The notes beneath the pieces were generated by a model. The model saw only the letters and a program-made list of their open reading frames with translations. It was not told the DNA's origin and ran no database searches. Of a stretch of DNA of 64,000 nt, positions 18,678 through 29,768 are shown piece after piece (position 1 is the stretch's first letter; the number at the start of each line of letters is the position of its first letter). The stretch lies in assembly GCF_002804205.1 (NCBI RefSeq), contig NZ_CP024962.1:186001-250000 (forward strand), in the 5' to 3' direction. The position numbers and the translations under genes were made by a program. This DNA comes from Entomoplasma freundtii. Lineage in GTDB: Bacteria > Bacillota_I > Bacilli_A > Mycoplasmatales > Mycoplasmataceae.

Positions 18678-20480
18678 ATGGAAAAAAAAGCCATTCGTAA
18701 TTTTAGTATTATCGCTCATATTGACCATGGTAAATCAACTTTGGCCGACCGAATCCTAGAATTAACTAACACTGTTGAAAAACGCGAAATGCAAAACCAA
18801 ATTTTGGACTCGATGGCCATTGAACGTGAACGTGGCATTACTATCAAATTGAATTCCGTTCGCTTAAAATACCATGCTAAAAATGGGGAGGACTTTATTT
18901 TCCATTTAATTGATACTCCTGGACATGTTGATTTTAGTTATGAAGTATCCCGTAGTTTGGCTGCTTGTGAAGGGGCGATACTTGTCGTAGATGCTACCCA
19001 AGGCGTGGAAGCCCAAACCCTCGCAAACGTTTACTTAGCTTTAGAAAACGATTTAGAAATTATTCCAGTCATTAATAAAGTTGATTTGCCAAGTGCTGAT
19101 GTTGAACGCACAAAGCAAGAAATTGAACAAGTTATCGGTCTTGATTGCCAAGATGCCCCTTTGATTAGTGCCAAAACCGGTTTAAACGTTGAGGATGTCT
19201 TAGAAGCAATTATCAACAAAATTCCATCACCACAAAATGCTGACAACAACGCTCCTTTACGTGCATTAATTTTCGACAATTACTATGATCCTTACCTAGG
19301 AGTAGTGATGTCGGTACGCGTTCGTGAAGGTCGCCTAAAGGTTGGTGACAAAATTAAGTTAATGGCCACAGAAGCGGTTTATGAAGTGACTGAAGTAGGT
19401 ATTAAAACCCCTAAAGTAGTTAAAACTGGCTTTCTGGAAGCTGGTGAAGTTGGGTGAGTCGCTGCTTCAATTAAAACAATTAAAGATATTCATGTTGGTG
19501 ATACGATTACTCTTGCTGAAAATCCTGCGTCAAAGCCATTGGAAGGTTACAAGAAAATTAAGCCAATGGTTTATTCTGGCTTTTACCCTTTAGACACCAC
19601 CAAGTATCCTGACTTTAAAGAGGCCTTAGAAAAAATTGAGTTGTCAGATTCAGCCTTAGTTTATGAGCCAGAAACCTCCCAAGCTTTGGGCTTTGGCTTC
19701 CGAGTTGGTTTTCTAGGACTCTTACATATGGAGGTTATTCAAGAACGCTTAGAACGAGAATATAACCTTGATTTAATTGCAACTGCCCCTTCAGTAATTT
19801 ACCGACTTACTTTAACGAATGGTGAAGTAATTGAAATTGACAATCCGGCGAAAATGCCAAATTCCCAAACAATTGCCAAAATAGAAGAGCCTTTTGTGTT
19901 GGTAAAAATTATGACACCGGAAGAACATGTTGGCGATTTAATGCAACTTTGTCAAAATAAATTAGGCGTTTATCGTGATTTAGAAGTCGTTGATGACCAA
20001 CGTCGGATCTTAATTTATGAAATGCCCTTAGCGGAAATAATCTTTGATTTTTTTAATAAATTGAAGTCAATTTCTAAAGGTTACGCTTCTTTTGAATATG
20101 ATTTAATTGGGTACCGCGTTTCAAACCTTGTAAAGTTGGACATTTTATTGAATAGTGATTTAGTGGATGCTTTTTCCATGATTGTTAATAAAAAGTTTGC
20201 TTATCAACGCGGTCAAGTGCTTACTAAAAAACTCAAAACTTTGCTTCCAAGACAAAACTTTGAAGTGCCTATCCAAGCGGCTATTGGTAACAAGGTTATT
20301 GCACGTGAGACAATCAAGGCCTATCGTAAAGATGTAATTTGAAAATTGCATGCTGCTGATATTTCACGGAAGAAAAAATTATTTGAAAAACAAAAGGCTG
20401 GAAAAAAACGAATGAAGGAAATTGGGAATGTTGAAGTACCCCAAGAAGCTTTCATTGCCGTTTTAAAACTCGATGATTAG
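18678..20480 (+). CDS. lepA: Elongation factor 4 (back-translocase)
   Basis: Ribosome-binding GTPase of 600 residues. P-loop AHIDHGKST begins at residue 13, followed by the switch I region with GITIK, the DTPGHVDF box, NKVD and SAKTG. The LepA-specific C-terminal domain ends in [20 protein letters not shown] 18678 has TAGGAG just upstream; TGA at 19456 and 20339 is Trp. Confidence 0.98.
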
Positions 20481-20490
20481 GAGGTGGACA

Positions 20491-21336
20491 ATGAATAAAG
20501 CAATGTCAACAACAATTGATGCAAATGGGACTCAACGAGGTCTCGATGATTACCGCATTTTGATTGAAGATGAAATTTTACTTTTGAAATATGAACCTGA
20601 GTTTCAAAACATTGATTTAGCTGGACAAATTCGTCGTCGTTGAGAAGGAAACAATCGTGATGTCGCTCTTTTCAACCAATGGCTAACGTTTAAATTTGCC
20701 ACTTTGGTGCCTTCATTTGTATCACTTAATGAAGAACAAACTAACGCTGTTAATGAGACATTAATTCTCCGTTTTTTTACCTTAAGTATTGTCATCTTGA
20801 AAATGCGTGAAATTGAAGCGCAAGCTTCTGAAGAACACCAGGCTTTAATCATTGGGAATTTTTCCCAAAAATTAAAACGCATTATTAACACAAGTGTCGA
20901 AATGCTGAGAGAAAGAGAATTTCCCAACTTTATTTTGCGTTTAGAACAAAAAAACCTTCCTGATTTTATTGAGAGTTGATTTAAAGATTTTAAAGTCGTC
21001 ATTCAAAATTTTGATAAAGTCCTCAATTTAACAAAATTAGAAGATATCTTGGAAGAAATTTATTTAGTTTATGAATTTGTTACTGATTTTTTAGACTATT
21101 TAGATGAAACTGAATTCGAGATTTTAGAAGATGAAGTTCAAGATATTAATATTATTTTGAGTTGAATTTTATATTTACACGGAATTCTTTATAATTTATT
21201 ATTAGTGATTGAAAAAGTTTTTGATTCAGAAGAACAAGAATCAAACTTGGAACTGTTGCCCTTAAAAGAGATTTTAGAAGAACATGACTCGCGTTTAGAA
21301 ATGATGCGTTTGTTATCTAACGAACTAACAAATTAA
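20491..21336 (+). CDS. Acidic helical protein of unknown function
   Basis: A 281-residue protein I do not recognise, between the translational GTPases LepA and TypA, with a strong GGAGGTGG ribosome site 10 bases after lepA. It is predicted mostly alpha-helical, rich in Glu, Asp, Leu and Ile, with no signal peptide and no Cys. One mid-protein stretch (ILRFFTLSIVILKM) is hydrophobic but short. Three TGA codons are Trp. Co-transcription with lepA and typA is likely; function is open. Confidence 0.8.
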
Positions 21337-21381
21337 ATTTAAACAAAGTAGTTGGAGAAAAGAGTAGTAAAGAGAAGTATT

Positions 21382-23208
21382 ATGAAAGAACAAAAAATTA
21401 TTAACATCGCGGTAATTGCCCATGTCGATGCTGGAAAGTCAACTTTAGTTGATGCGCTCTTAAGTCAAGGCGGGGCTTTTCGGATGAATGAAGAAGTTGT
21501 TAACCAGGTGATGGATTCCAATGATCAAGAACGTGAACGTGGGATTACAATTTATTCAAAAAACACCGCCATTGAATATGATGGCATCAAAATTAATATT
21601 GTTGACACTCCTGGCCATGCCGATTTTTCGAGTGAAGTAGAACGTATTATGAAAACTGTGGATACAGTTATTTTGCTTGTAGACTCAAGTGAAGGACCAA
21701 TGCCACAAACCCGTTTTGTGTTGCAAAAAGCATTGGAATTAGGCTTAAAACCAATCCTTTTAATTAATAAAATTGATAAAAGAGACCAACGGGCAGAAGA
21801 AGTTGTTGATGAAGTTCTTGAACTTTTCATGGAACTTGGTGCTTCCGATGAACAAATGGAATTTACTACTCTTTATGGGATTGCTAAAAACGGTATTGTT
21901 CAAAAAGACATGGCGACTCCTTCAACAAATTTAGCACCTCTATTTGAAACAATTGTTGAACAAGTAGGAGGTTACCCAAGCGAACTACGTGAGAAACCGT
22001 TTAAGATGCAAATTTCTTCATTAGGCTATGATTCTTATTTAGGTCGCTTAGGAATTGGTCGAGTGATTAATGGAGTCGTTCAAAAAAACCAAAACTATAA
22101 CCTTTTGAAAGCTGATGGTACTAGTCAACCTGTCAAAATTAGTCAATTAATGGTTAACCAAGGTTTACACCGGGTTCCAGTTGATGAAGCTTTGGCGGGA
22201 GATATTGTCATTATGGCTGGAATTAGCGATATCTCAATTGGAGATACAATTGCTGATCCAAGTGTTACTGAACCAATGGACCCAATCGAAATTGAAGAAC
22301 CAACAATGTCGATGAATTTTTTAGTTAATACTTCACCTTTTGCCGGAAGGGTTGGTAAATATGTTACTTCACGTAATTTGAAGGAACGTTTAGAACGCGA
22401 ATTAGAAGTTAACGTGGGGTTACGTGTTGAACCATTGGTTAACTCTAATATCGAAGGTTTTAAAGTTTTAGGACGCGGTGAATTACATCTTTCAGTTTTA
22501 ATTGAATCGATGCGTCGTGAAGGTTTTGAATTAGCTATTTCGAAACCAGAAGTGCTTTTCAAAACTGATTCGCACAATGAACCTTTAGAACCTATGGAAA
22601 AAGTGATTATTTCGATGCCAACCGAATATTCAGGAACTGTTATTAATAAATTAAACCAACGTAAAGGAGTCATGCTAGATATGGATTCTGATGGTAGCCG
22701 GGATAAAGTAATTTATAACATTCCACTTCGGGCTTTAATTGGTTTCCGCTCCGAGTTCACTAATGACACTCATGGCGAAGGTATTATGGTTCGTTCCGCT
22801 AATGGGTATGAACCATACAAAGGCCACATTGAATCACGTGCCAACGGAGTCATGGTGTCAATGGCAGCGGGAAAAACCTTGCCATATTCTCTAAACAATC
22901 TTGAAGAACGAGGAATCCTTTTTGTCGGACCGCAAACTGAAGTTTATGAAGGAATGATTGTTGGTCAACATTCTCGTGGTAATGACTTGGATGTTAACCC
23001 GACAACCGCTAAAAAATTAACTAATACTCGTTCTAGTGGAACTGATGATGCCATTAAACTAACACCATTCCGAAAAATGAACTTAGAAGAAGCTTTAGAA
23101 TATATCCAAAACGATGAATTGGTGGAAGTTACTCCCCAAGATATTCGTTTACGTAAACGTTACTTAACTATTAACGAACGTAAACAACATCGTAACCAAT
23201 TAAAATAA
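21382..23208 (+). CDS. typA: Ribosome-associated GTPase TypA/BipA
   Basis: Translational GTPase of 608 residues acting in ribosome assembly and stress. P-loop AHVDAGKST, switch I RERGITIYSKN, IVDTPGHADFSSEVER and NKIDKRDQR are visible, followed by domains III and V and the BipA-specific C-terminus. ATG 21382 is preferred over an in-frame TTG upstream because AGAGAAG lies just before it. A strong terminator follows. Confidence 0.98.
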   Translation: MKEQKIINIAVIAHVDAGKSTLVDALLSQGGAFRMNEEVVNQVMDSNDQERERGITIYSKNTAIEYDGIKINIVDTPGHADFSSEVERIMKTVDTVILLVDSSEGPMPQTRFVLQKALELGLKPILLINKIDKRDQRAEEVVDEVLELFMELGASDEQMEFTTLYGIAKNGIVQKDMATPSTNLAPLFETIVEQVGGYPSELREKPFKMQISSLGYDSYLGRLGIGRVINGVVQKNQNYNLLKADGTSQPVKISQLMVNQGLHRVPVDEALAGDIVIMAGISDISIGDTIADPSVTEPMDPIEIEEPTMSMNFLVNTSPFAGRVGKYVTSRNLKERLERELEVNVGLRVEPLVNSNIEGFKVLGRGELHLSVLIESMRREGFELAISKPEVLFKTDSHNEPLEPMEKVIISMPTEYSGTVINKLNQRKGVMLDMDSDGSRDKVIYNIPLRALIGFRSEFTNDTHGEGIMVRSANGYEPYKGHIESRANGVMVSMAAGKTLPYSLNNLEERGILFVGPQTEVYEGMIVGQHSRGNDLDVNPTTAKKLTNTRSSGTDDAIKLTPFRKMNLEEALEYIQNDELVEVTPQDIRLRKRYLTINERKQHRNQLK

Positions 23209-23234
23209 AATAAAAAAACACCCTAATAACTAAT

Positions 23235-23275
23235 AAAAAGGCCAAATAATGACTTGCTCATTATTTGGCCTTTTT
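23235..23275 (+). terminator. Terminator after typA
   Basis: Perfect 18-bp stem (23235-23252 with 23258-23275), loop CTTGC, ending in T5. It closes the whole + strand run. Confidence 0.92.
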
Positions 23276-23329
23276 ATGTTGAGTCCTTGCGTTATGGTTT
23301 TGGTTGTATTGGTATTGGCTTAACGTTTT

Positions 23330-23363
23330 CGTTAGAGAACTATCGTTTGATAGTTCTCTAACG
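23330..23363. repeat. Perfect 15-bp inverted repeat without T tail
   Basis: 23330-23344 pairs with 23349-23363, loop GTTT. It lies between the typA terminator and the convergent permease gene, and neither side has a T or A run, so it is not an ordinary terminator. Confidence 0.8.
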
Positions 23364-23484
23364 CTTGGGAGATGATTATCGATCATTTCGCGTTTATTAG
23401 GAAAAACTATTTTGGTTTGTTAAGCTTTCAAATAAAAAAACAACACCTTTTTATGGAAATGTAGAAATTATTTTTCTCTCATTA

Positions 23485-26400
23485 TTAATAATTGATTTTT
23501 ATTTTTTTTAACAAAAACTGGTTTAATAAACAACCTAAAATAAATATTAATAATATTATAAGGAAACCTAGTCAGACAATACCTCAATTAAACGGGGATG
23601 GAACTAAAATTTGAGCATTTTTGAATAAAATATTTATTACAATTTTCCAAACTATGAAATTAATAATCGTTCCTAAAATTGTGGCGAAAATAATTCCAAA
23701 GAAAATTTTTAAATTCAAATTTAAATTCAAAATGGTATTGTTATAACCAATGGCTTTTAAGATTTTTAAGTATTTACTTTGGTCCATAAAGGTTACTAGT
23801 GAAAGAACAAAATACATTATTGCCACTATTATAAAAGTTGAAATAGAAATGAAAATCATTAAATTTGCGAAATCATTATTTTTGTCATTTACAATTTTTG
23901 TTTCTAAATAATAATTGATATAATTTGTGCTACCAAAACTATTCCAAGTCATAAAATCATATATTTGATTTGGATTTTTAACCAATGAAATTAATGTAAT
24001 TTTCTCGTTTTTCGACTGAGGAATAAAAAAACTAAAATAAGGGACATTAATTTGAAAATCATTAATATTCGCTTTTGAAATAAGCGTTCTATTTTTGGTT
24101 AGGATTTCATTTTTCAAAACTTTAACATTGGAAGAACCAGAAGTAAAATTTTTAAAAAACACTTCATCAGATCCATAAATGTTATTTGTATATATATCTG
24201 ATTTATTTATTGACTTAATGATTAATTTTAGTGACGAGTCGTCGTGACTTTTTGCTAGTTCAACCTCAAAAACATCACCAATTTTTAATTTATTTAACTT
24301 TGCAAAATGATCAGTTACTATTACAGGAAAATAGTCTCGACTATTGGTATTTTTAACTTTTTCAAAATCTATCTCTTTTCATTTGAAGGCCTTCTTTGAA
24401 TAATCATTTATTAAAAATAATTGTCAATTTTTACTACTTACAAAATTATATGGTTTATTTTCCAAGGCAATTTTATACAAAGGAAAGTCTTGATTTTCCC
24501 TAACAAACATTTTATTAAAAGAAATAGTTATATTTTTCTTTATAATTTTATCTTTTAATGTTTTGAATTGCGGGATTCAATTTTTTTCAATTTCATCCAC
24601 CATTTCTTTGACAGGTAAAGTGATTAAGCCTTTTTGGTAATCTTCGGTAAATTTCAGCATGAAGTCCTCTAATGAAATTAGAGGGATTGTCAGTCTATTG
24701 AAGTCTATTTGGAATATTTTCATTATTTTTTCATTAACTGAATCGTTATTGCTTTTTAGATAATTATTTATAGTATTTACGGCGGTACTATCGATATTAC
24801 TATCGATATAATCATCTTTATTATAAAAATCATAGTCAATATTGTAATTTTGGCAGTCATCAAAATAGAAGCGACCATTAACATCTTTTTTCCAATTGAA
24901 TTTATATCCATTATTAAAAGAAGAATCAATATTATTGAGCACTTGAGGCCATTTATTAGTCAAATTAGTCATCAAAGTAACACCGTTTATTTCGAAGCAA
25001 AATGCCAAAAAAGCTAATGCCAAAACCGAAATAATAGTAGCCGTTCTTCCGTTAAATTTTAAGAAAAGAATCTTTCTAAACGGGTTTCATTCTTTATTAA
25101 ATTGCACTTTTCTTATGTGTTTGGCCTCATTGTTACTTTGTGCGACATTATTTGTTAATTCAATTGCCGAAGAATTTAAATAAAAATACAAAGACACAAA
25201 ACTAATCATTGAGAGAACAAGAGGTAATATAAAAATTGAGATTAAAATGAAAGATCAATGCCACAAAACTTTATTAATAATAACAAAAGAATTTGTAGCT
25301 ATTATTCCATTAACAAAACTTTGCAAAGGCAAACTTATAAAAAAGCCAATTAAAAAGCCAATAAACAATATTAAAAAAACTCTTATTCATAAGATTTTTG
25401 CCATTTCAAAGCCAGAGTAGCCACTCGCTTTTAGAATGCCAATTGTTGACGAAATTAGGGCTAACTCTTTTTTTAAACAATAATTTATAAAAATTGTAGA
25501 AAGAATTAATAAAATGCACCCTATTAATATAAAAAGGGAAGCTTCTATTATGTAAATATTTAATGTTTGAGAGAAACCTTCTTCTTTATACCTAGTAAAT
25601 TTTGGGGATTCCATTAATATCTTATTTTTGATTAAATTTTCAGAAAATTTTTTAACCTCCTTATTTGAACCAATTAATCTAGTTTTTAGAAAAACTTGAT
25701 TTTGATAATCCCTTTTATGATTTGGCAAAATAACTAAATTATCGACCTCGTATCAATATTCAATATACTTTTCAATTTCATTATTCGTTAAATAACAATA
25801 TACTTCATCGTTGCTGTTTGCATTATCCAATACTTTATTGTCAAATAAATTATCGATTTTTGTTCCATATCCAATAATCTTATATGTTGAAAAGGATAGA
25901 GGTTTTCCATCTCCATGAATATAATTATTAAGTGTTATGAAATCACCAATTTTTAATCTATTATTTTTTGCATATTTGTCGCTAATAATAACCTCATTAT
26001 CTTGCATATTTTTTAAAGCAGACTGTTTGCCACTCAATAAAACAACATTATCACTTTGATTCAAATTTATCGGTTCTAAATTAAATTTAATTCGTTTATT
26101 TCCATAATTTGCCCAAGAATAAGAAATTGTAAAATTGGAATCAATTTTTATTGTCGCCAAACTGGAATTTTTTTGAAAATCTTGATTAATCAACCTATAA
26201 ACTTGACCATAATTTTTATAACTTTCTTTTTCTCATTTTTCAGTTATTAAATCATGAAAATCAACCAATACTTCTTCATTATTCAAAGATGGAAGCAAAA
26301 TTTGGTGGGTAAATAGATAAGAAAAAGAAAAAACATTATCTCTTATAAAGAGACCCATAAATGTTTTGTAATCTTTAAATTTTTCTTTATTTTTTTCAAA

Positions 26401-26727
26401 AAACTCTTTCATATAAGAATCGAATTTTTTGCCATTGATATCTATATTATTTAATAATTTACTGTTTAAAGAATTATTTGTCCCATTATTGGCTTCAAAA
26501 TAATCAAATAAAAAATTTGGATCATAAGCTTTCCAGTCGACATTTCAACTATAATCTCATTTATTTTCTTGACTCTTAACTTTGTGTGCCACATTGATTA
26601 TTTGTATAGGTGTAGAAACAAGACCAAGAGTAATTCCGGAAAATAAAAAAATAAAGATAATAAATGAAACGGTTTGTATAAATTTAATTAGATTTAGTTT
26701 AAAAAAACTTTTATATAACCATTTCAT
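23485..26727 (-). CDS. Large FtsX-type ABC transporter permease
   Basis: A single 1080-residue frame, continuous from ATG 26727 to TAA 23485 when TGA is Trp; an in-frame TAG just upstream fixes the start. The layout is: N-terminal membrane segment (residues about 15-40), large outer domain, first FtsX-like core with three to four membrane segments (about 355-530), second outer domain (about 560-880), and a C-terminal FtsX core (about 900-1080). This matches the two-FtsX (MacB/LolE-like) permeases common in Spiroplasma and mycoplasmas, usually paired with an ATPase gene. No ATPase lies on either side here. The region is visibly richer in AT and Asn/Lys/Ile codons than its neighbours. Substrate unknown. 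Confidence 0.82.
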
Positions 26728-26741
26728 CTATTAACTCCACT

Positions 26742-26909
26742 TTAATTTTCTATTTCGCTATTTTTGCTATTACATTCTTGTCCAGCGATAGTCCATTCTT
26801 GTGATATATTAAAAGATAATTTATTATTTTCAAAAATGAATAAATTATCTCCACCACGTTTAAAGAATATTTCTTGACTAGCATTTGCAAGAACCACTCA
26901 ATGGCCCAT
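26742..26909 (-). pseudogene. Short gene remnant, possibly C39-peptidase-like
   Basis: A 55-residue frame (extending to about 26965 without a good start) ends 14 bases before the permease start. It contains MGHWVVLANASQEIFF, then a polar tail with IAGQECNS. The G-H-W-V-V-L pattern after a hydrophobic stretch with IPICPVVL recalls the catalytic His region of C39 bacteriocin-processing peptidases, but no cysteine-nucleophile half or ATPase is found upstream. An in-frame TAA occurs just upstream. Most likely a decayed fragment; family call is weak. Confidence 0.3.
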
Positions 26910-26969
26910 CAAAGATAGAACTACAGGACAGATAGGGATAAAGAAATATGCGAATATGTTATCTTAGAA

Positions 26970-27560
26970 AATTCCAGAAAAAACATCAATTAACAAACCT
27001 AAAAATCATAATATAAGGTCCACAAATTAAAAGGAATATATTTTGAGTATGACAAACGACATTATTTCTTTAAAACCATGTAAAATTTAAAATCTAAAAT
27101 ATTTCTGGTAATTTGCTTGTTAATTTGTTAAGTTGGAAATATTTGTCACAATTATAAATAGAAAGATAGAACCTTAATAAATTTCTTTATTTTTGAGTTT
27201 CGTATGTAATAAAATTCCAACTTTTAGCGTGATAAAATTTTTGTATTGTAGGATTCAATTTAATCGATTTGAATAATTATGTACTATCTATGATAAATAA
27301 TAATCCATAAATAATTTTTTTAATAAAGCATAGATTAAATATCTCTCTTCTAAAATAGAATTTATATTCCTATAATCCACAATTTTTAATTTTAAAAGTA
27401 CCTTTAATATTTATTTGTTTACCTATTGATTGGACACTTTCAGAAAGGCATTATCAGTTATTCACATATGTCATACCTTGACTACTTTATAGTCAACATA
27501 CTATTTCAATGATTTAATTTTAAATTTACCAAAATAAAAATTCTCCTTGTATACATTAAC
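26970..27560. other. AT-rich intergenic region with no convincing gene
   Basis: About 590 bases with frequent stops in all six frames under code 4. It contains an inverted repeat TTGACTA-CTTTA-TAGTCAA at 27478-27496. It may be the decayed remainder of genes that once accompanied the permease; I recognise no family. Confidence 0.5.
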
Positions 27561-27587
27561 AATAGTAATAATTTTTTTATTACTATT
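27561..27587. terminator. Hairpin downstream of the 27641 gene
   Basis: Perfect 11-bp stem AATAGTAATAA / TTATTACTATT (27561-27571 with 27577-27587) with a T5 loop, located where the - strand transcript from 28516 would end. There is no long T tail, so confidence is moderate. Confidence 0.5.
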
Positions 27588-27640
27588 ATGTACTTAGAGA
27601 ATTAAAGTCATTTTTACGAAATATACTTTTTATTTGATTA

Positions 27641-28516
27641 TTAATCGTCAAAACTTTGTTGACTATGGTAGATAACATTCGGAACTGCAACTGTTTTATT
27701 TTTAAGTAATTTATAAGTTAAGTCATTAAGTTCCAAGTCTTCTTCGTAATGATAATAAAAACGAGAAAATCCGTAATAACCAAACGCACGAATTTGTACC
27801 TCATGAGAAATATAATCATGATTTTTAATGGTTAATAAAGTATTCTGCAAATAAGGGTTAAGATTTAATATTTTTTGCAAAATTGCTTTTTCACTAAAAT
27901 CCACTAAATTACCTAAATTGTTATTGATAATTACACTACTAATGGCAAACCTTTGTTCAATAATAAAAGTTAGGACTAAGGAATGTGATTGTCTATCGTC
28001 ACCAACTTTAACAATAAATGTGGCACTTTGTGGTACTTCACTTTGGTTATTGATTAGACCCTGAATTTTTAAAACACCATTTTCGATTCAAGCTTTTACT
28101 AGCGCTCCCGGTTTATTTTTGACTCTTGGACGGTAAAGTTTTGCGAAATCTTGAATTTGTCTAGTGCGAGTTTCTCCCACTCCGATAGAATTTCCATTAT
28201 CATCTTCAACTAATAATAAAGGTACTAAATTAACATAGAAATTAACTTGAACTTCACCAAGGTAGATGTCACTTTTAATATAAGCACTTGTTAGTTGACC
28301 ATCAACTACACTATCTCAATCAACAACTTTTAAATGAGTATTTATTAAAGCGGGATTATGATAAATAATGGCTGCCATTAGGATATCAATCTCATAAGCT
28401 TCGATATGACCTAGATCTTTTTTAGTAAGCAAGTTATTTAAATTAATTTGCTCAGGAATTATTACCAAGGGGTTTTTATTAGGATTGGTTGTTAAAAAAG
28501 TTAGTAATTTTTTCAT
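27641..28516 (-). CDS. Protein of unknown function
   Basis: A 291-residue soluble protein that I do not recognise. ATG 28516 follows GAGGTGA at good spacing; a GTG nine bases upstream lies within that ribosome site. The N-terminal third has ITLNK-like helical sequence and an IDILMAAIIYHN segment; the middle is beta-rich (IYLGEVQVNFYVNLVPLLLVED, GETRTRQIQDFAKLYRPR), and the end is acidic and Tyr-rich. The frame runs through two TGA Trp codons. It has its own promoter (TATAAT at 28594-28599 on the - strand) and an inverted repeat in its leader. Confidence 0.75.
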
Positions 28517-28531
28517 TTTCTTCACCTCGAT

Positions 28532-28550
28532 TAATCATAAATGTTGATTA
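28532..28550 (-). promoter_or_regulatory. Inverted repeat in the leader of the 27641 gene
   Basis: TAATCA (28532-28537) and TGATTA (28545-28550) separated by seven bases, between the -10 box and the ribosome site. It could be an operator or a small RNA hairpin. Confidence 0.35.
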
Positions 28551-28593
28551 TGAAAAGTTATCTTTTTCCACGCCTCACTCCTTTGTTAACTTC

Positions 28594-28599
28594 ATTATA
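28594..28599 (-). promoter_or_regulatory. -10 box (TATAAT) for the 27641 gene
   Basis: Perfect TATAAT on the - strand 78 bases before the start, leaving a leader of about 70 bases. Confidence 0.45.
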
Positions 28600-28608
28600 G
28601 TCACAAAA

Positions 28609-28664
28609 AAAATTAGCATTGCTTTTTCTAAGAAAAAAGAAAAAGTTATTAAAACGCTAATTTT
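28609..28664 (-). terminator. Terminator region of ruvX-hpt
   Basis: Nested inverted repeats: outer AAAATTAGC / GCTAATTTT (28609-28617 with 28656-28664) and inner CTTTTTCT / AGAAAAAG (28622-28629 with 28638-28645), followed on the - strand by a T run. Confidence 0.6.
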
Positions 28665-28694
28665 GGTTATTTTTTTATTATAAAATTATTGATT

Positions 28695-29267
28695 TTATCA
28701 TTTTCAATCTTTAAGTTTTGAGACGTCGCAACTAGCGACATAGGGTAGATTTCTTAACCGTTCTTGATAATCTAAACCAAAACCAATCAGAAATTCATCC
28801 CCAATTTCAAACCCAGATCAATCAGGTTGTAAGTCTACTTTTCGTTTCATTGGTTTGTCAATTAAAGTAACGATTTTGACATCAGCAGCTTGACGATTAT
28901 AGAAATAACGTTTAACAAAATCTAAGGTTAAACCAGAATCAATGACATCTTCTAAAATTAAAATATGACGACCTTTTAAATTTGAATTTAAATCTAAGAC
29001 AATTTTTGGATTGCCATCAGCCTTAGTGCCTCCTTGATATGAAGACATTACCATATAATCAGTATCGCACTCATAATCAAAGTTATTCATAAATTCGGCC
29101 ATAAATGGAATGCATCCTTTTAATAACCCAACTAAAAGCACAGTATTATCGTTAATATTTTGCGAACGATAATATTCGCTAATTTGGCTAGCTAGTTCCT
29201 TAGTTCTTTTTTTAATTTGGTCGCTATCAATTAACACTTTTTTTACAAGTGGATGTTTTTTGCTCAT
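28695..29267 (-). CDS. hpt: Hypoxanthine phosphoribosyltransferase
   Basis: Purine salvage enzyme making IMP or GMP from the base and PRPP; 190 residues. The PRPP-binding motif is HILILEDVIDSGLT, the flexible loop has MSSYQGGTKADG, and VGLLKGC is the pyrophosphate loop. ATG 29267 lies four bases after the ruvX stop, so the two form an operon. One C-terminal TGA (WSGFEIGDEF) aligns with the conserved W/F stacking residue before the DEFL end. Confidence 0.95.
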
Positions 29268-29271
29268 TTTG

Positions 29272-29718
29272 TTATTTATCTCCTTGAGGCTTATTTTTTA
29301 CCATCGATAAGTATTGTTCCAAAATTAATTGGGCAGCTAAACTATCTTTTTTGGCCTTATGCTTTTTATTTTTGATTCCTGCCTCATGGAAAATAGCATG
29401 AGCCATTTGGGTAGTTCGACGTTCATCAACTCGCACAATTTGGTCATCACGCAGGTCGGGATTGTAGTCTCGAACACCTTGAATCACATAATCAACTAAA
29501 TCGGCAGTTGCACTTACAGTTCCATCCATATTCAAGGGATAACCAAAAACTAGGATAGTTGGTTTTTCTTTATGAATGATTATAGTTAATTGTTCTAAAG
29601 CTTTTTCATAGTCCTCTTCTGGGAATCGAATCGTTTCTCCCGGAGAAACGATTGTTCCACCACTTCAAGCTAAACCAATTGTCTTTGTTCCGACATCTAA
29701 CCCTAAGTACTTCGTCAT
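29272..29718 (-). CDS. ruvX: RuvX/YqgF family RNase H-fold nuclease
   Basis: A 148-residue member of the YqgF family (putative Holliday junction resolvase, or 16S rRNA 5'-end processing nuclease). It opens MTKYLGLDVGTKTIGLAWS with the first catalytic Asp, has GYPLNMDG in the middle and VRVDERRTT plus a C-terminal KDSLAAQLILEQYL with a catalytic Asp. A TGA codon encodes the Trp after GLA. Operon with hpt. Confidence 0.94.
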
Positions 29719-29768
29719 GTTGTTTGTGCCTCTCTTATCTTTATCTTTTTATTATAAAAGGGAAGTGC

